Assembly (NCBI RefSeq): GCF_932276165.1
Contig: NC_063998.1
Location: 2,926,501-2,990,500, forward strand
DNA from: Plutella xylostella
Lineage: Eukaryota > Arthropoda > Insecta > Lepidoptera > Plutellidae
Direction of reading: 5' to 3'
DNA: 64,000 nucleotides
In this document: piece by piece, positions 1 through 11,210 of the stretch
How the letters are laid out: each line of letters starts with the position of its first letter
Position numbering within the stretch: the first letter of the stretch is position 1
Translations under genes and position numbers: made by a program
Notes under the pieces: generated by a model
Seen by the model: the letters and a program-made list of their open reading frames with translations, nothing else
The model's database searches: none
What the model was told of the DNA's origin: nothing

Positions 1-446
1 GACCAATCGGGTAGAATCAATTCAAATACTTAATAGATACGACCTCTTATTGACCGCAGGCAATATCTATATGTGCCTTCGGTTGGCCAGCCATGTTGTA
101 GACTACAGAGTCATCAGAACGTGTCAACATGCCTTTAAGAGTTTACGAGCAAAACTTGCAACATATTAACACGTCAACGGCAACTGAACGCGTAAGAAGC
201 GGCGAAAAGTTCACAAATTACCAGCTTTTAACAAACTTCTTCGTCGACAGTTTTTGGCGCCTCCCAGCCAAGTGTGAGTTCATAAGTGCCGTGTTCACTA
301 TAATCGTTACAGCTTGTTAACACAAAACAGTCGGTATTGCTTCGTGATAAGAGTCAGAAAATTGTAGCCAGGGGACTAGATAGTCTCTGCCAAGAGAGAG
401 TGCTGGCTGGAAAACTGTCGACGCTCTTGGTTTGCACCTCCTTGGC
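1..446. other. unassigned sequence
   Basis: No recognisable gene or repeat. A 63-codon open frame at 129-320 has no motif I recognise and looks like chance. The stretch ends where the target duplication of the LINE fragment begins. Confidence 0.5.
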
Positions 447-458
447 AATTTTAGACTT

Positions 459-683
459 CTTCTTCTTCTTATAGTGCCTCTCCATCATTGAAGGTTGGCA
501 GTCAGCTCTTTGCAGCGCTCTCTATTCCTGGCTGTTTTAAATAATTCTTCCACGGTTTTTACACCGGTCCACTCTTTGATGTTGCACAGCCACGTCAATT
601 TTCTCCTTCCAGGCCTTCTCTTTCCTTCCACTTTGCCCATTATTATGGTATGTAGCAGCTGGTATCGTTTATTACGCAAAACA
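459..683 (-). mobile_element. 5'-truncated LINE, ORF2 C-terminus only
   Basis: The minus strand (683 to 485) encodes the C-terminal tail of a LINE reverse-transcriptase polyprotein. It contains RNKRYQLL, then IMGKVEGKRRPGRRKLTWL, then EWTGVKTVEELF, a tail I associate with insect RTE/CR1-type LINEs. The same 12-bp sequence AATTTTAGACTT lies at 447-458 and 684-695, a target-site duplication. A short GAA repeat next to the left copy is the 3' tail. The insertion is therefore about 225 bp, antisense, and lost all of its 5' part, as expected from incomplete target-primed reverse transcription. It cannot be functional. Family placement is from memory of the motif. Confidence 0.8.
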
Positions 684-828
684 AATTTTAGACTTACAGG
701 AGGTGTAACCTCCTTCGTATTTGTAGACATTTGTCTGCAATGTTTTTTTTTGTAAATGCACGATGAAGTACAGTTCCCCAAAATTGATAATGCACATAGA
801 AATCTTCGTCATTGTTCGGCAACGGTCG

Positions 829-983
829 TGTTGATGATCCTTTTTTGATTTATAAAAAGAAAGTACGGTGACAAGTAACATGACATTTTGACATATAAAA
901 TAACAAACTTTGAGATCAATAATAAAAGCTATTGAAGGAAGATCATTTCTATTTATTGTGAGATATTTGACCAATTCTCTACA
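829..983 (+). repeat. 5' LTR of the BEL/Pao element
   Basis: 155 bp, beginning TGTTGATGATCC and ending TTCTCTACA, identical to 4737-4891. It should carry the promoter and the R region. AATAAAAG at about 922 could serve as the polyadenylation signal. Preceded directly by target duplication GGTCG. Confidence 0.92.
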
Positions 984-984
984 T

Positions 985-1003
985 TTGTGGTCCAATCGAG
1001 TCC
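985..1003 (+). promoter_or_regulatory. candidate primer binding site
   Basis: Just after the 5' LTR, TGGTCCAATCGAGTCC starts with TGG, as expected of a site complementary to a tRNA 3' CCA end, and also resembles T-arm sequence. I could not assign the tRNA. Confidence 0.5.
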
Positions 1004-1097
1004 GGCATGGATCGACCAATAACGCCGTAGTGCTAGATTAAACAAAAATGAAGTAAGTGCTGACCAAGAAAGTAGGCCTGACGACCAACAGCCGAGG

Positions 1098-4000
1098 GTG
1101 CCGTGCTCCGATCGATCATCGAGCGCGCGCTCCAGCGCCGCGACCATGCGCCGGCTGGCGGAGGCTCGGGCGGCTCGAGAGCTTGCCGAGCTGGAGGAGA
1201 GACGGCTGGAAACTGAACAACGGCACCTGGAAGAGCAACGACAGTTGGAGCAACGGCGCCTGGAAGAGCAACGACAGTTGGAGCAACGGCGCCTGGAGGC
1301 TGAGCGCGCAAGGATAGAGGCTGGACTAGAGGAGGAAAAGGCCCAAATAGAGGTCGAGGAGGTGGAGAAGGCCTCAAGTCGTGCCTCGCTTTCACGAGTG
1401 GAGAAGGCCTCAAGTCGTGCCTCGCTTTCACGAGTGGTACATTGGCTTAATCAAAATCACTCGCCCAAACCTGAAGCGAATCGAAGTGACAAATTGCTAG
1501 GCCGCCTGTCAGCCAGAGACCTGCCTACGTTCTCTGGCGATGCACTCGAATGGCTGCGTTTCAAACACGCCTTCGAGTCGACGACTAGAATAGGCCAGTA
1601 CTCGGAAGACGAAAACGTAGCCCGCCTACAGAGATGCCTGCGTGGAGAGGCGTGGGAGACGGTAGCGGCCCGCATCATCACCGTGTCCTCGGCCCAAGAG
1701 ATCATGAAGACCCTCGAAATGCGCTTTGGAAGACCAGATCTTATAGTGCAGAAGATTATTGGAGAAATAAAGAAAATACCGAAGCTAAGTGGCTCTAGGA
1801 CGGAGTTAGTGACGCTCGCTACTAAAGTTTCGAATTGTTTAGCTGCAATCACAGCGACCAACTGTTCAGATTATTTATACAGCCCGGATTTGGTAATGGA
1901 AATTGTAAATAAATTAACTGAGAACTTAGTTTATAGGTGGATAGATTATAGCGTTACCCGAGATGCCGCCCGCCGTCCGAAATTAGCCGCATTATCCGAT
2001 TATTTGATGCGTGAGGCCGAACTAGTGTGTAGGGCTGGGGTAATGGAGCCGCAACTAAAGACTAAGACTTTTTCCTCAGGTTTTGGCCGTCATCCTGTGC
2101 TCGCGATGGTCGATGATTATTCCGATTCCGGTGCGACCAATGCGAATAATATGGCTTCGATCAATGCAGTTTCCTTTCAGAAGCGCGGTGGGCAGACCGA
2201 CACAACACGACCATACTGTCCCTTCTGCGAGAAAGATGGTCACGACTTGAACAGCTGTTCTCCATTTAGTGCTAGGTCTGTGGACGAGAGATGGGACTGG
2301 ATTTGTAATAAGAAGCTGTGTTTCAAATGTTTCAGCCCCAAACATCGACGTGAGCGCTGCAGGTCCAGACGTCAATGTGCCACGTGTAGTCGTGGGCACC
2401 ACACATTGCTTCATCGCGAAGACTGGCTAAATTGGACCAAAAGTAAGCAGTCTAATGGCGATAATGATAAAACGACTGAGACTACGGCCAACTTATGGAC
2501 TAAACCCGAACAAGAGGGGCGGAGGTATGTAGGAGTCTTACCTGTCAATGTGGAGGGTCCTGCTGGTAGCGTCCGCACGTGTGTCATGATAGACGGGGGG
2601 TCTACCATAAGCTTGATAGACTCCCGCCTAGCTGAAAAAATTGGTGCAGAGGGTCCTCGCGTGAACCTTAATTTGCAGGGTGCTGTCGGCGAAACGAAAA
2701 GAGAGAACGATAGCCTTGCAGTTGCCGTGACGTTACACACTTCTACGGGTTCCTTTTATTTGCCGAAAATACGTACTGTAGACTCACTCCGCTTGCCCAC
2801 ACAAAAGGTCGATAGAAAATTAATAGAAAGTTGTCTACATTTACAGGATGTGCCGCTAGAGGAGTATGATGGCTATCCGGAGATTCTAATTGGCCAGGAT
2901 TATTTACAGCTGATATTGATAAGAGAGAACCGAGAAAGACGAGCGAACGAGCCTGTTGCTTCGCGGACTAACCTAGGCTGGGTACTTCACGGCTTCGTAT
3001 CATCTAGTTGTAAGGTAAACAAAGAATTCACAAACCATCTCCATCACTCTGAAGCTGACGTCGAATTACATGAATTGGTTAATGATTATTTTCGTGTCGA
3101 TAGCCTTGGTGTAAAACATGAGGAGAATGATAAGTTTTCACCAGGTGAACAGCGAGCTATGAGTATTCTCGACGCGAAGACCAGGAAGATCGGTGACAGA
3201 TGGGAGACCGGACTGCTGTGGAGATCGGATGACGTCGCTCTGCCGGAGAATAAAGGGAGCGCAGTGCAGCGACTGAAGGTGATAGAGAGGATGATGGACG
3301 TTGACCCCGCTTTCTCGATTGACTATTCGAAGCAGGTGGATAATTTACTGGAAAAACATTATGCAGAAGAAGTCCATGAAACTTTGGCCGGCCCGAGACT
3401 TTGGTACTTGCCACATTTCGGAGTACGCAATCCGTCTAAACCGGGAAAGCTTCGCCTAGTGCATGATGCGAGAGCAGAAACAAAAGGCATTTCTCTGAAT
3501 ACGGAGTTGCTAGCAGGCCCTGACCTTCTTAATTCATTAGTTGGTGTTTTGTTCCGTTTTCGAGAGAGGGCGGTAGCAGTTACGGGAGATATCAAAGAAA
3601 TGTTTATGCGTGTCAAAATAAACGAAGAGGATCAGAAATCGCAACTATTTTTGTGGCGTGGGATGAATAGAGATCAACCTCCCCGTACGTACAAAATGAC
3701 TTCGATGATTTTTGGCGCGAAATCATCCCCGTGTACTGCTACGTACATTATTAGAAAGAATGCTGACCAATATGCTGAATCTCATCCGCGCGCCGTGATA
3801 GCTATTAAAAGAAGACACTATGTAGATGACTATTGTGATAGCGTGGACACAGTTGAAGAGATGAAGCAACTAGTAGCCGACGTCACTGCGATTCACCATG
3901 CTGGTGGATTCGAGATAAGAGGCTTCGTATCGAATAAACCTGAATGTCTTCCTGAGCCAACAGAGACGCCGTCGGTTAGCTTATTGCAAACGGAGAGCTC

Positions 4001-4640
4001 TCAGCGCACCTTGGGAATGATATGGAAGCCACAGAAAGATGCTCTTGGGTTCGACCTGAGTTTCAAGAAGTTGGAAGCAGACATTGTCGACGGATCACAA
4101 AAACCCACTAAACGTCAAATGCTTAAAGTGATAATGTCTGTTTTCGATCCTTTAGGTTTCCTTGGTCCACTGTTAATTCGAGGCAAAATTTTGTTGCAGC
4201 AACTTTGGCGAAGCGGCGTGAAATGGGACGAGTTAATAGGTGATACCTTTACACGAACCTGGAGAGAATTCCTGATAGATTTAAAGTCGTGTGAAGAGTT
4301 TATGGTACCTCGTTGTTATGGTTTCAGTGCTTTCGATCAGTTTCAACTGCACGTTTTTGTGGATGCCTCAGAGCAAGCATTTTCGGCAGTAGCTTACTTG
4401 CGTAGACACAACGGTGAGGTAGCCTTTGCAGCTGGAAAATGTAGAGTCGCGCCATTGAAATTGATTACCATACCTCGTCTAGAGCTTCAAGCGGCTCTCA
4501 TGGGTGCTCGACTACTGAATATTGTGGATCGTTTTTTTTGGACAGATTCCAGAGTAGAAAGTTTTCCCTGGGCCCGACGGTTTATGTACAGTAGCGGACA
4601 TTCGGACGTCGGGCGGCATATTGCGGCGACCACTAACTAA
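1098..4640 (+). CDS. BEL/Pao Gag-Pol polyprotein, truncated in RNase H
   Basis: Retrotransposon polyprotein of 1180 codons. From the N-terminus: a charged coiled coil (about residues 17-110, rich in LE and QR); a DUF1759-like Gag region (SARDLPTFSGDALEWLRF); two zinc knuckles, CPFCEKDGHDLNSC near residue 374 and a second cysteine/histidine cluster after it; an aspartic protease with MIDGGSTISLID near 497; a reverse transcriptase with TGDIKEMFMRVKI near 829 and the catalytic YVDD near 908; and a Pao-type A17/RNase H region with VFVDAS and IPRLELQAALMGARLL. About ten residues seem missing before FFWTDSR, and directly after it the frame jumps to an unrelated tail and stop, so the integrase is gone. 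Full-length relatives are usually well over 1600 residues. The start could also be the Met at 1146. Gag, protease and RT look intact. Confidence 0.9.
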   Translation: MPCSDRSSSARSSAATMRRLAEARAARELAELEERRLETEQRHLEEQRQLEQRRLEEQRQLEQRRLEAERARIEAGLEEEKAQIEVEEVEKASSRASLSRVEKASSRASLSRVVHWLNQNHSPKPEANRSDKLLGRLSARDLPTFSGDALEWLRFKHAFESTTRIGQYSEDENVARLQRCLRGEAWETVAARIITVSSAQEIMKTLEMRFGRPDLIVQKIIGEIKKIPKLSGSRTELVTLATKVSNCLAAITATNCSDYLYSPDLVMEIVNKLTENLVYRWIDYSVTRDAARRPKLAALSDYLMREAELVCRAGVMEPQLKTKTFSSGFGRHPVLAMVDDYSDSGATNANNMASINAVSFQKRGGQTDTTRPYCPFCEKDGHDLNSCSPFSARSVDERWDWICNKKLCFKCFSPKHRRERCRSRRQCATCSRGHHTLLHREDWLNWTKSKQSNGDNDKTTETTANLWTKPEQEGRRYVGVLPVNVEGPAGSVRTCVMIDGGSTISLIDSRLAEKIGAEGPRVNLNLQGAVGETKRENDSLAVAVTLHTSTGSFYLPKIRTVDSLRLPTQKVDRKLIESCLHLQDVPLEEYDGYPEILIGQDYLQLILIRENRERRANEPVASRTNLGWVLHGFVSSSCKVNKEFTNHLHHSEADVELHELVNDYFRVDSLGVKHEENDKFSPGEQRAMSILDAKTRKIGDRWETGLLWRSDDVALPENKGSAVQRLKVIERMMDVDPAFSIDYSKQVDNLLEKHYAEEVHETLAGPRLWYLPHFGVRNPSKPGKLRLVHDARAETKGISLNTELLAGPDLLNSLVGVLFRFRERAVAVTGDIKEMFMRVKINEEDQKSQLFLWRGMNRDQPPRTYKMTSMIFGAKSSPCTATYIIRKNADQYAESHPRAVIAIKRRHYVDDYCDSVDTVEEMKQLVADVTAIHHAGGFEIRGFVSNKPECLPEPTETPSVSLLQTESSQRTLGMIWKPQKDALGFDLSFKKLEADIVDGSQKPTKRQMLKVIMSVFDPLGFLGPLLIRGKILLQQLWRSGVKWDELIGDTFTRTWREFLIDLKSCEEFMVPRCYGFSAFDQFQLHVFVDASEQAFSAVAYLRRHNGEVAFAAGKCRVAPLKLITIPRLELQAALMGARLLNIVDRFFWTDSRVESFPWARRFMYSSGHSDVGRHIAATTN
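1230..1440 (+). repeat. two in-frame tandem duplications in gag
   Basis: A 33-bp unit encoding RRLEEQRQLEQ is repeated at about 1222-1292. A 36-bp unit encoding EKASSRASLSRV is repeated at about 1363-1434. Copies within each pair are almost identical, so the duplications are recent. Both keep the frame and lengthen the coiled coil. Confidence 0.8.
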
Positions 4641-4723
4641 ATTAATAGTGTTAGGTAGCTCTGAATGAATTTATTTTGTACCTTTAATTTTATTTTGTAT
4701 CTTTTTAAATTTATGTATTTTTT

Positions 4724-4736
4724 TTGGCCGGGAGAA
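4724..4736 (+). promoter_or_regulatory. polypurine tract of the BEL/Pao element
   Basis: The purine-rich stretch GGCCGGGAGAA directly abuts the 3' LTR, where plus-strand synthesis is primed. It is preceded by a T-run. Confidence 0.6.
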
Positions 4737-4891
4737 TGTTGATGATCCTTTTTTGATTTATAAAAAGAAAGTACGGTGACAAGTAACATGACATTTTGAC
4801 ATATAAAATAACAAACTTTGAGATCAATAATAAAAGCTATTGAAGGAAGATCATTTCTATTTATTGTGAGATATTTGACCAATTCTCTACA
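4737..4891 (+). repeat. 3' LTR of the BEL/Pao element
   Basis: 155 bp, identical to 829-983 by direct reading. Followed by the second GGTCG target duplication at 4892-4896. Confidence 0.92.
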
Positions 4892-4896
4892 GGTCG

Positions 4897-7180
4897 TATT
4901 CCCGAGCGTTAGAAAACTATTATGTATTTAGAGTGGTTAAGTGCATTTTCTTCATGAAATTTTAGTAGAATTATGTAATTGGTGCTAAAAGAGATAATTG
5001 ATTTATCAGTAACGAAATTTGATTCGATAATTCATAATATTCCATAATATTAAAATTTACTTCGAAAATGTTACAGTAGGTACTTTTCAAGTGTCTTACT
5101 GAAGCTGATGTAAAGATGGATGAAAGAAGGTTTGAATAACACAAGGTTTATATTATAAGGAGAAATGGATTTCAAACACAGGTTTATATAAAAAAATTGA
5201 AATCTCAAAAATATTTACAGCACTGATTATTTCACATTAATAAAAAGGTTTACATTACAATCTCAGTTCAAAAGTATTTACAGCGCTGATCATTCACAAT
5301 AATATTACAATTACAAACTTGGTCTTTTGGGTGTGGCTTTATTGGCAAAGTGAAGTCTATCAATGTGACGCATATTTTATTCTTAAATGAGCCTCATAAT
5401 ATGGCATCGTCAAAAATAATTAAAGTTGAAATTAAATTCACATTTGAAAAAAATAACAAGAACGATGTGTAATTGCAGCTCTTTATAATTCCACAAAAGT
5501 AATATTGATCTTGACCTTGAGACCCTTGACTGATCGGTGACAGCCACCGACCGCCCAAATTGTTTTCGATTATGTGTCACATGATATTGACTACTATTTC
5601 TTTCGAACAAGGATCAAAATGCAAGTGCTTTGTTTAAGGCACTGATTCGGGTGTTTCCGGGAATACGACAGTTTGCGAAGATTTGCATGCGCATTATTAA
5701 TATGGGAGAACTGTACTGTGCCGTGCGATCTTCTTTTGACAACCATTTTCGGATTCAAAATTTGACACTAATTACTTCGTAAATGTTTCGTTTTGACTTT
5801 ACAATAAAGCAGTATTGTGAATCTAATTGTTTAAATTCGGTGGCAGAACGTAAAGACTCCTGAATTTAAGTGCATCTCTAAAATGCAAATCATGATTCCT
5901 ATTTCAAATCCGCAAAGCCGTTAAACAAAATCTTCCAATTTTGAAACTGGAACCGATTTGTTTTCTTTATCGCCTTGACGGAGATAAGTTGGGGTCCTAT
6001 TTCATCGCTAACTGTTTAATGACCCCCTGGGGCTGTTGGGGTCCCCTGCATCGGACCTGGGGTGGGAAGTTTGATGTTTTCCTCTGTTTGGGAATTTCAA
6101 AGAGGTAACAAGTGTGTATTATTACTACTGGAGTGTACAAATAGAGATGATTTCTGTTATGTTTACCCACTTTAAACAGTATTGTAGTATTTATATAGAT
6201 TTCAACTTCTATACTCACCAATAAAAATCTAATTTGAAGTTATGCTAAGGTTTAGGAAAAAGGAGTTTAAGGCATGGAGAAATTTCTGCCAACTAATCAT
6301 TCGTGCACGGTTATCGCCGGCGTCGTAAAGAGCATCGTATATTTTCCACCGCGCCACCGGACCGGAACCTAATTTTGTTATAAACTCCACAGCATCATAA
6401 ACTATCACGTTAAACTACAGATAAGCTGCTTTACTGTATCATGAAAATCCTCTGAAACCAAAACACGAGCGTCATAGTAATATTTCTATTTGAATCCCCC
6501 ATTAAAACGTAATTAGCATATAAACTACGTTTCATATCAAACGAGTGAAGAGTGCAGGTAGATTTGCAGTATCTAAATAGCTGTGTGGTGTATCTTAACT
6601 GCCCCCCTTAAGTGGCAAAATTGTCCCCCCTGTGGGTTCATTGCCCCCCTGTGCAGTCGTATAGTCTTATAGCATAAGTAGGTGAATGTACGTTACGTTA
6701 CATACATGAATATATTTATACGTGTGTGTATGTGTGTAAATATAGGAAATAGAGACTTAACTCTACATAAAATAAGAAGTATGTTGGTATTATATTATTA
6801 ATTTACTTGGAATTCGTCTTATTTTTTTCTGAAGCACTAGTAGTGTAAGTTTTTTTACATCATGCCCAAAGCTATAAGGTAGTAAAGTAGCGTGTGCCTG
6901 TACACTGAACGTTAGCAGACTTTGTTTTAATGGTAGTATAATTTGTTGGTGATTGTACCTCTGAGCCACACTGTTGCATGTACATTTGATTTGAAAAGTT
7001 CTGTATAATTTATTGCGGATTGCGGAGTAGCTGAAAATTTGAATTGTATGTAGGTCTAGGTATCCAGAGATTTGGAAAAAAATATATAAAACTATCCTAC
7101 AGCTCTGTAAAGTTTGTTACAGTTATACTATGCCTTGGTGAAAACCAAAGTACATTTTCATTAATCACAGAATTACCAAA
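4897..7180. other. non-coding, AT-rich
   Basis: No gene seen. A loose pair of direct repeats lies at about 5160-5310, each with a stretch like AAATCTCAAAA followed by TATTTACAGC. Short C-runs occur at 6600-6650. Open frames here are short and without motifs. Confidence 0.5.
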
Positions 7181-7239
7181 TTAAACTTTCCAAAAACAAA
7201 AGCAAATCAGTAAAAATATGAAAATAAACAGAAAATATT

Positions 7240-7465
7240 TTCTAAAATTTTGCCCGAAGCTGTCGTCATTTATAAATTTCGGGGCTTCCTCTCGGTTGGG
7301 AGGGACTACCAGCCTCTGCGGTATTATCACACCTCCATCAGCAGGGCAGGGCCCCGGGGAATCATTGCCTCGTGGAGATTCCACCTGATAAGTGCACTGG
7401 AAGTATTGCGGGTTGCTAGGCGTTTTCAAAGCGGTTCTGAATAAGTAGTGGGTACTGCGATTCAC
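7240..7465 (-). pseudogene. GC-richer coding-like remnant, probably of a mobile element
   Basis: A roughly 200-bp island, clearly more GC-rich than its surroundings, is open on both strands. The minus-strand reading has a proline-rich stretch (VESPRGNDSPGPCPADGG) then PPNREEAPKFINDDSFGQNFRK. The composition looks like a fragment of a LINE ORF1 or 5' region, but I recognise no domain. AAAATTTTG flanks both sides (about 7241 and 7507), a possible target duplication. Confidence 0.3.
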
Positions 7466-7765
7466 GTGAATTGACCACGTGAATCTACTGTTCTAGCGAT
7501 GTGGCGACAAAATTTTGAAAAAAAAACTGTTTTAAAAAATGCATTATTAAATTTTTATTTAGATTTCTGCCAATTTGAGTACGTCAGACGAAAATATAGG
7601 AACCACCACCTACCACGACATTTTGAAATTATTTACATACAGTACCTATATTATATATCTGAAGTTGGCTGAAAGAAACTAACCGAATAATAATAAAACA
7701 CAGGGAAATTCTTAAATCTACGGAAAATTAAGTTGCAATTATGAAAACAAAAGTGTTTCATGGAG

Positions 7766-7855
7766 GAATGCACTCTGAGCATTGAATGCAACTCTGAGCA
7801 TTATGAATTTATGAATCTCAGCATTATGAATGCAACTCTGAGCATTATGAATTTT
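7766..7855. repeat. short tandem repeat, CTCTGAGCATTATGAAT type
   Basis: Four degenerate copies of a unit of about 20 bp containing CTGAGCATTATGAAT follow one another. Confidence 0.75.
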
Positions 7856-8689
7856 CCTGTATTTAAGAATTTATCCACAATCGGTTGAAAATCGCTGAGT
7901 GGTTCTAAATACGGCTCCTGGCCTGTAAGTGTTGTCCGGGAAATGTCTGACTTCCGAGGGAAGGGAGGCGACTACAAACCAGTGGTTTGTTTTGTCGGAG
8001 AATTTTAATTGTAAAATTGTTTGTTTCTTATTATAACGGAAACAGTGACTGTTACACGCGGGTTTAAATCACCGTCACAAATATATATAGGTATGTCCAG
8101 GTTTAATGGGATTTAAGATGGTATGTGACAAAAATGTGTGAGGCATTTGTTTAACTTGTGTTTATAGCTTTTTAGCAATCAGCAAGCATGCAGCGAAGCC
8201 TTGGATGAAATGTTAAGGATGCTTTAATTACTATTACTATACCTTTAGTAAGTAATGATAAATAAGTATCACACACGCGTCTCATGTAATTAGTTTATTT
8301 ATTACACGCTAAGTATATCCAACGTTTAGTTGTAGTGAAATTGTTTTAATCTAGAAGATTTCCGGTCGGAGTTTTGAGAAAATTAGTTAATTACAGTAGC
8401 AGAAGTGTTGGCAATCCGTCGCCGGTTGAGGCCGTTAATTACCCTTTGATTGTTCACCGGCAGACAAAAGATTAGGGAAATTTGAAGCTTTCATTGTTAC
8501 CCGATATATGAGTTATTACAGCCTAAGGGTGAAGCCCCATTGGTGCGTTGCGTGGCGTCGACTCAAAGGAATTAGCGGGCATAGGTATAGTCCTAAGGAG
8601 TGATAGTATAAATATTTGCTATAAAAAATGCAGTATAGTATGCTATGCAGTAATGAATTCCCACAAGAATGAATGAGTTGCATATATAA
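7856..8689. other. non-coding
   Basis: No gene or named repeat recognised. Mixed AT-rich sequence. Confidence 0.4.
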
Positions 8690-8977
8690 AAAAATAAAAA
8701 ACCGACTTCAAAAAACCACTAAAATGTAAGAAATAATTTAAGGTTTACACAAATTCTACTCGTATGTGACAATACAAAAATATACCTAAGCAGGAACTGT
8801 TCTTTTTTGATGTTGGTGCGGTGACAAAGTAATCTGAAAAAATATGGCACCAACTTCAAAAAAGAACAGTTCCTGCTTAGGTATATTTGTACTGTCACAT
8901 ACGAGTAGAATTTGTGTAAACCTTAAATTATTTCTTACATTTTAGTGGTTTTTTGAAGTCGGTTTTTTATTTTTTTA
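8690..8977. mobile_element. large hairpin, foldback-type MITE
   Basis: Two arms of about 128 bp are near-perfect reverse complements around a spacer of about 30 bp (8818-8848). The outer ends read AAACCGACTTCAAAAAACCA and its complement. The motif TTGAAGTCGGTT recurs at about 9455, so this end sequence belongs to a dispersed family. No coding capacity. Confidence 0.85.
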
Positions 8978-9224
8978 AATTATTATTTTATTTTATAGTT
9001 TTTAGTTTATTTGCAATAATTTTCAATCAAAAGTAAGGTGCAAATGATACCAAAAAGTCCTACTAATCAATACGAATCATTCAAGCCTAAACACGAAGTA
9101 GTTGCTATATACTGTTGAGGAGTTCCCCTGACTGCCTTCCGTTTCCATCATCAGATCAGCTCAAGGTCACCATCATATTTTTTTGTTATAAGAACTATAT
9201 TTACGTTCTTCATTTCATTAGAAT

Positions 9225-9470
9225 CGGTTACTAGGTGCCCAAAATGGAAATTCATACCCTGTTTTTACCCCTTTACCCACCCTTGGGGGTGAGATAAAAT
9301 TCTGAAAAAAAATGGGACCACCTGGGAGCTCATTGCAATACAGCAAAAAAAGAATTTTCAAAATCGGTCCATAAACGGCGGAGTAATCGGTGAACATACA
9401 TAAAAAAAAATATAAAAAAAGATCCCGACGAATTGAGAACCTCCTCCTTTTTTTGAAGTCGGTTAAAAAT
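9225..9470 (+). repeat. dispersed repeat ending TTTGAAGTCGGTTAAAAA
   Basis: The stretch from GAATCGGTTACTAGGTGCCC to CCTCCTTTTTTTGAAGTCGGTTAAAAA resembles a very common repeat of lepidopteran genomes. It shares its end with the hairpin at 8690-8977. No coding part is present, and its class is uncertain. Confidence 0.5.
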
Positions 9471-11210
9471 ATGTCTTATTTTTTAAATACGACACCAATT
9501 TATAGTAAAATTATCCCCTGCACATCTTTAGGCACGACGACGATGCACAAATGAATAGCTGTTATTATTCGTGTAACGTTTAGCGTGACCCCACTGTACA
9601 ATAGTATCACAACAGTCAGCAATCCATTATGCCAGTTATCTACAGAGCTGAGACTGTCGCATTGAAAACGGATAGTGTATTTGTGCAAGCAACCGGAATA
9701 GCAGGGCTACTCTTACTTTGCGGATACAGATCAGACCACTGCTATGAAACCTCCAAATCTAATGCAATGTCAAAGTTGAAGTTAGTCATATACAGCAAAT
9801 ACGTGCCAAAATATTGAGGATTGATCTCACAGCCCAAAACATCACTATTTTTATTTATGTGTAGAAATAAAACTTTTGCTGTTTGCATTTTACAATATTC
9901 AGTGTCTTATTCTTAAAGGAGCTCACAAATTAGCTATCAAGACGCTTGTACCTTTTACGTTCAAGCCAAATGCCTCGTAATGCTCGTAGTAAGGTCTGCT
10001 GTAAGTAAACTCTGAAATAGGTTACCTCGAAAGCTTCTATCGGCGTGTAAGACAAGCTATTTGACATAGGTTAAAACACTAATTTACATACCTAGGGAGG
10101 AAAGTATCAATGCAAATCGCCCAGACCCAATAAGGGGAAGTCCCGGCCAAATCCGAGGGCTTCTCGGCTTACTTCAATTACTTGAGGTTATTACTTACAG
10201 CAGATTTACAGGAAAACGTCGGAAATTGTTGCTGAAACGCCTTTCAAAGGCGGATTTAAAAAATGAGGCTTAGGGGATGTGAACGGTCCAAGATGATTAT
10301 GTTATAAACGAGCTTTAATTTTTTCGCCTTAAAACGTGAGGCAAAATTTGTTTCGTGTTGTCTGAACGTAGCGAAAATAGGAAGCAATTTAAGTAAATAG
10401 TTCCTTTATCGATGTTACGGAGCACAAATGAAATAAAAACTGTTTCCAAAGACTGCCGCTGTCGGTCGAGTTCCCTACAAAAGCCTTTATCAGACAATCA
10501 CATTACATTCGAACAATGAAGCAAAAAGTTTCAAGCTACTCTGTGACCAGCTCGGGAAATTCCTACTCTGTGATACTTCGCTCCGTCAAACGACTTTGAT
10601 TTTTATTTTCGTTACATTAAGTTTGTAATTTGATTGCCGTTCGTTTTTTTGGGGGCGTGGCGCTACACTTCTAGTAATGGAGCTCTTTTCAACCACATTT
10701 TTTAAGAGAGCAGCTTCGTTCAGGCTAATGAGGGTTTGGCACGAGTCTTTTCGTAGTTTTTTGAGGTTAGTGGAGATGAAATGTTTTTCCAGCGTAGAGA
10801 AAATATCCATAAGTACAAAATAAAACAAAGCTAAACCGAAATAACTACAGTTACTATTTATCTAACCCACAAGACCCACACATCATATCATTAAGGTCAA
10901 ACACATCATACAAAATACATAGTATGCTGGATCCTCATGCATGTGTAAAGGTTTCCGTCAGAATGATCGTCATACATAGTCAATGCGGGTCATCGGGCCG
11001 CCCCACTGGTCCTTTTAGCTGATAGGCCGCCATCTTGGATATTCTCATTCATATTATTACACTCACGAGCAATGAAAAAGTTCCAGTGACAATGGCACCA
11101 AATAACTCCTAAAAGGAAAAGATTATAGTTTAATGACGCCGTCTGCAATATTGAAGTACATTTAACAGCGCATCAGAATATGAAAACGTCAATATTTTGA
11201 TCAAATAAGA
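9471..11210. other. non-coding
   Basis: Open frames of 60-80 codons (for example 9629-9817 and 10586-10828 minus) have no motif and no supported exon structure. Nothing else recognised. Confidence 0.45.

Larger units (their letters stand above)
829..4891 (+). mobile_element. BEL/Pao LTR retrotransposon, internally deleted
   Basis: A complete LTR-to-LTR unit of 4063 bp. Both LTRs are 155 bp, start TG and end CA, and are identical by eye. The host pentamer GGTCG sits at 824-828 and 4892-4896, the 5-bp target duplication expected of BEL/Pao integrases. Inside is one gag-protease-RT frame (1098-4640) in the order typical of the group. The sequence after the start of RNase H, including the integrase, is missing. 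Identical LTRs mean a young insertion, so a defective copy was probably mobilised by integrase supplied elsewhere, unless the deletion happened after insertion. Confidence 0.92.

Noticed and set aside
1033..1431. Proline-rich 132-codon minus-strand frame
   Set aside because: It is the antisense of the repetitive, charged gag coiled coil; its P-rich repeats mirror the 33-bp and 36-bp duplications.
7766..7855. Short repeats considered as a CRISPR-like array
   Set aside because: Units are degenerate and directly tandem, without unique spacers, in an insect nuclear genome.
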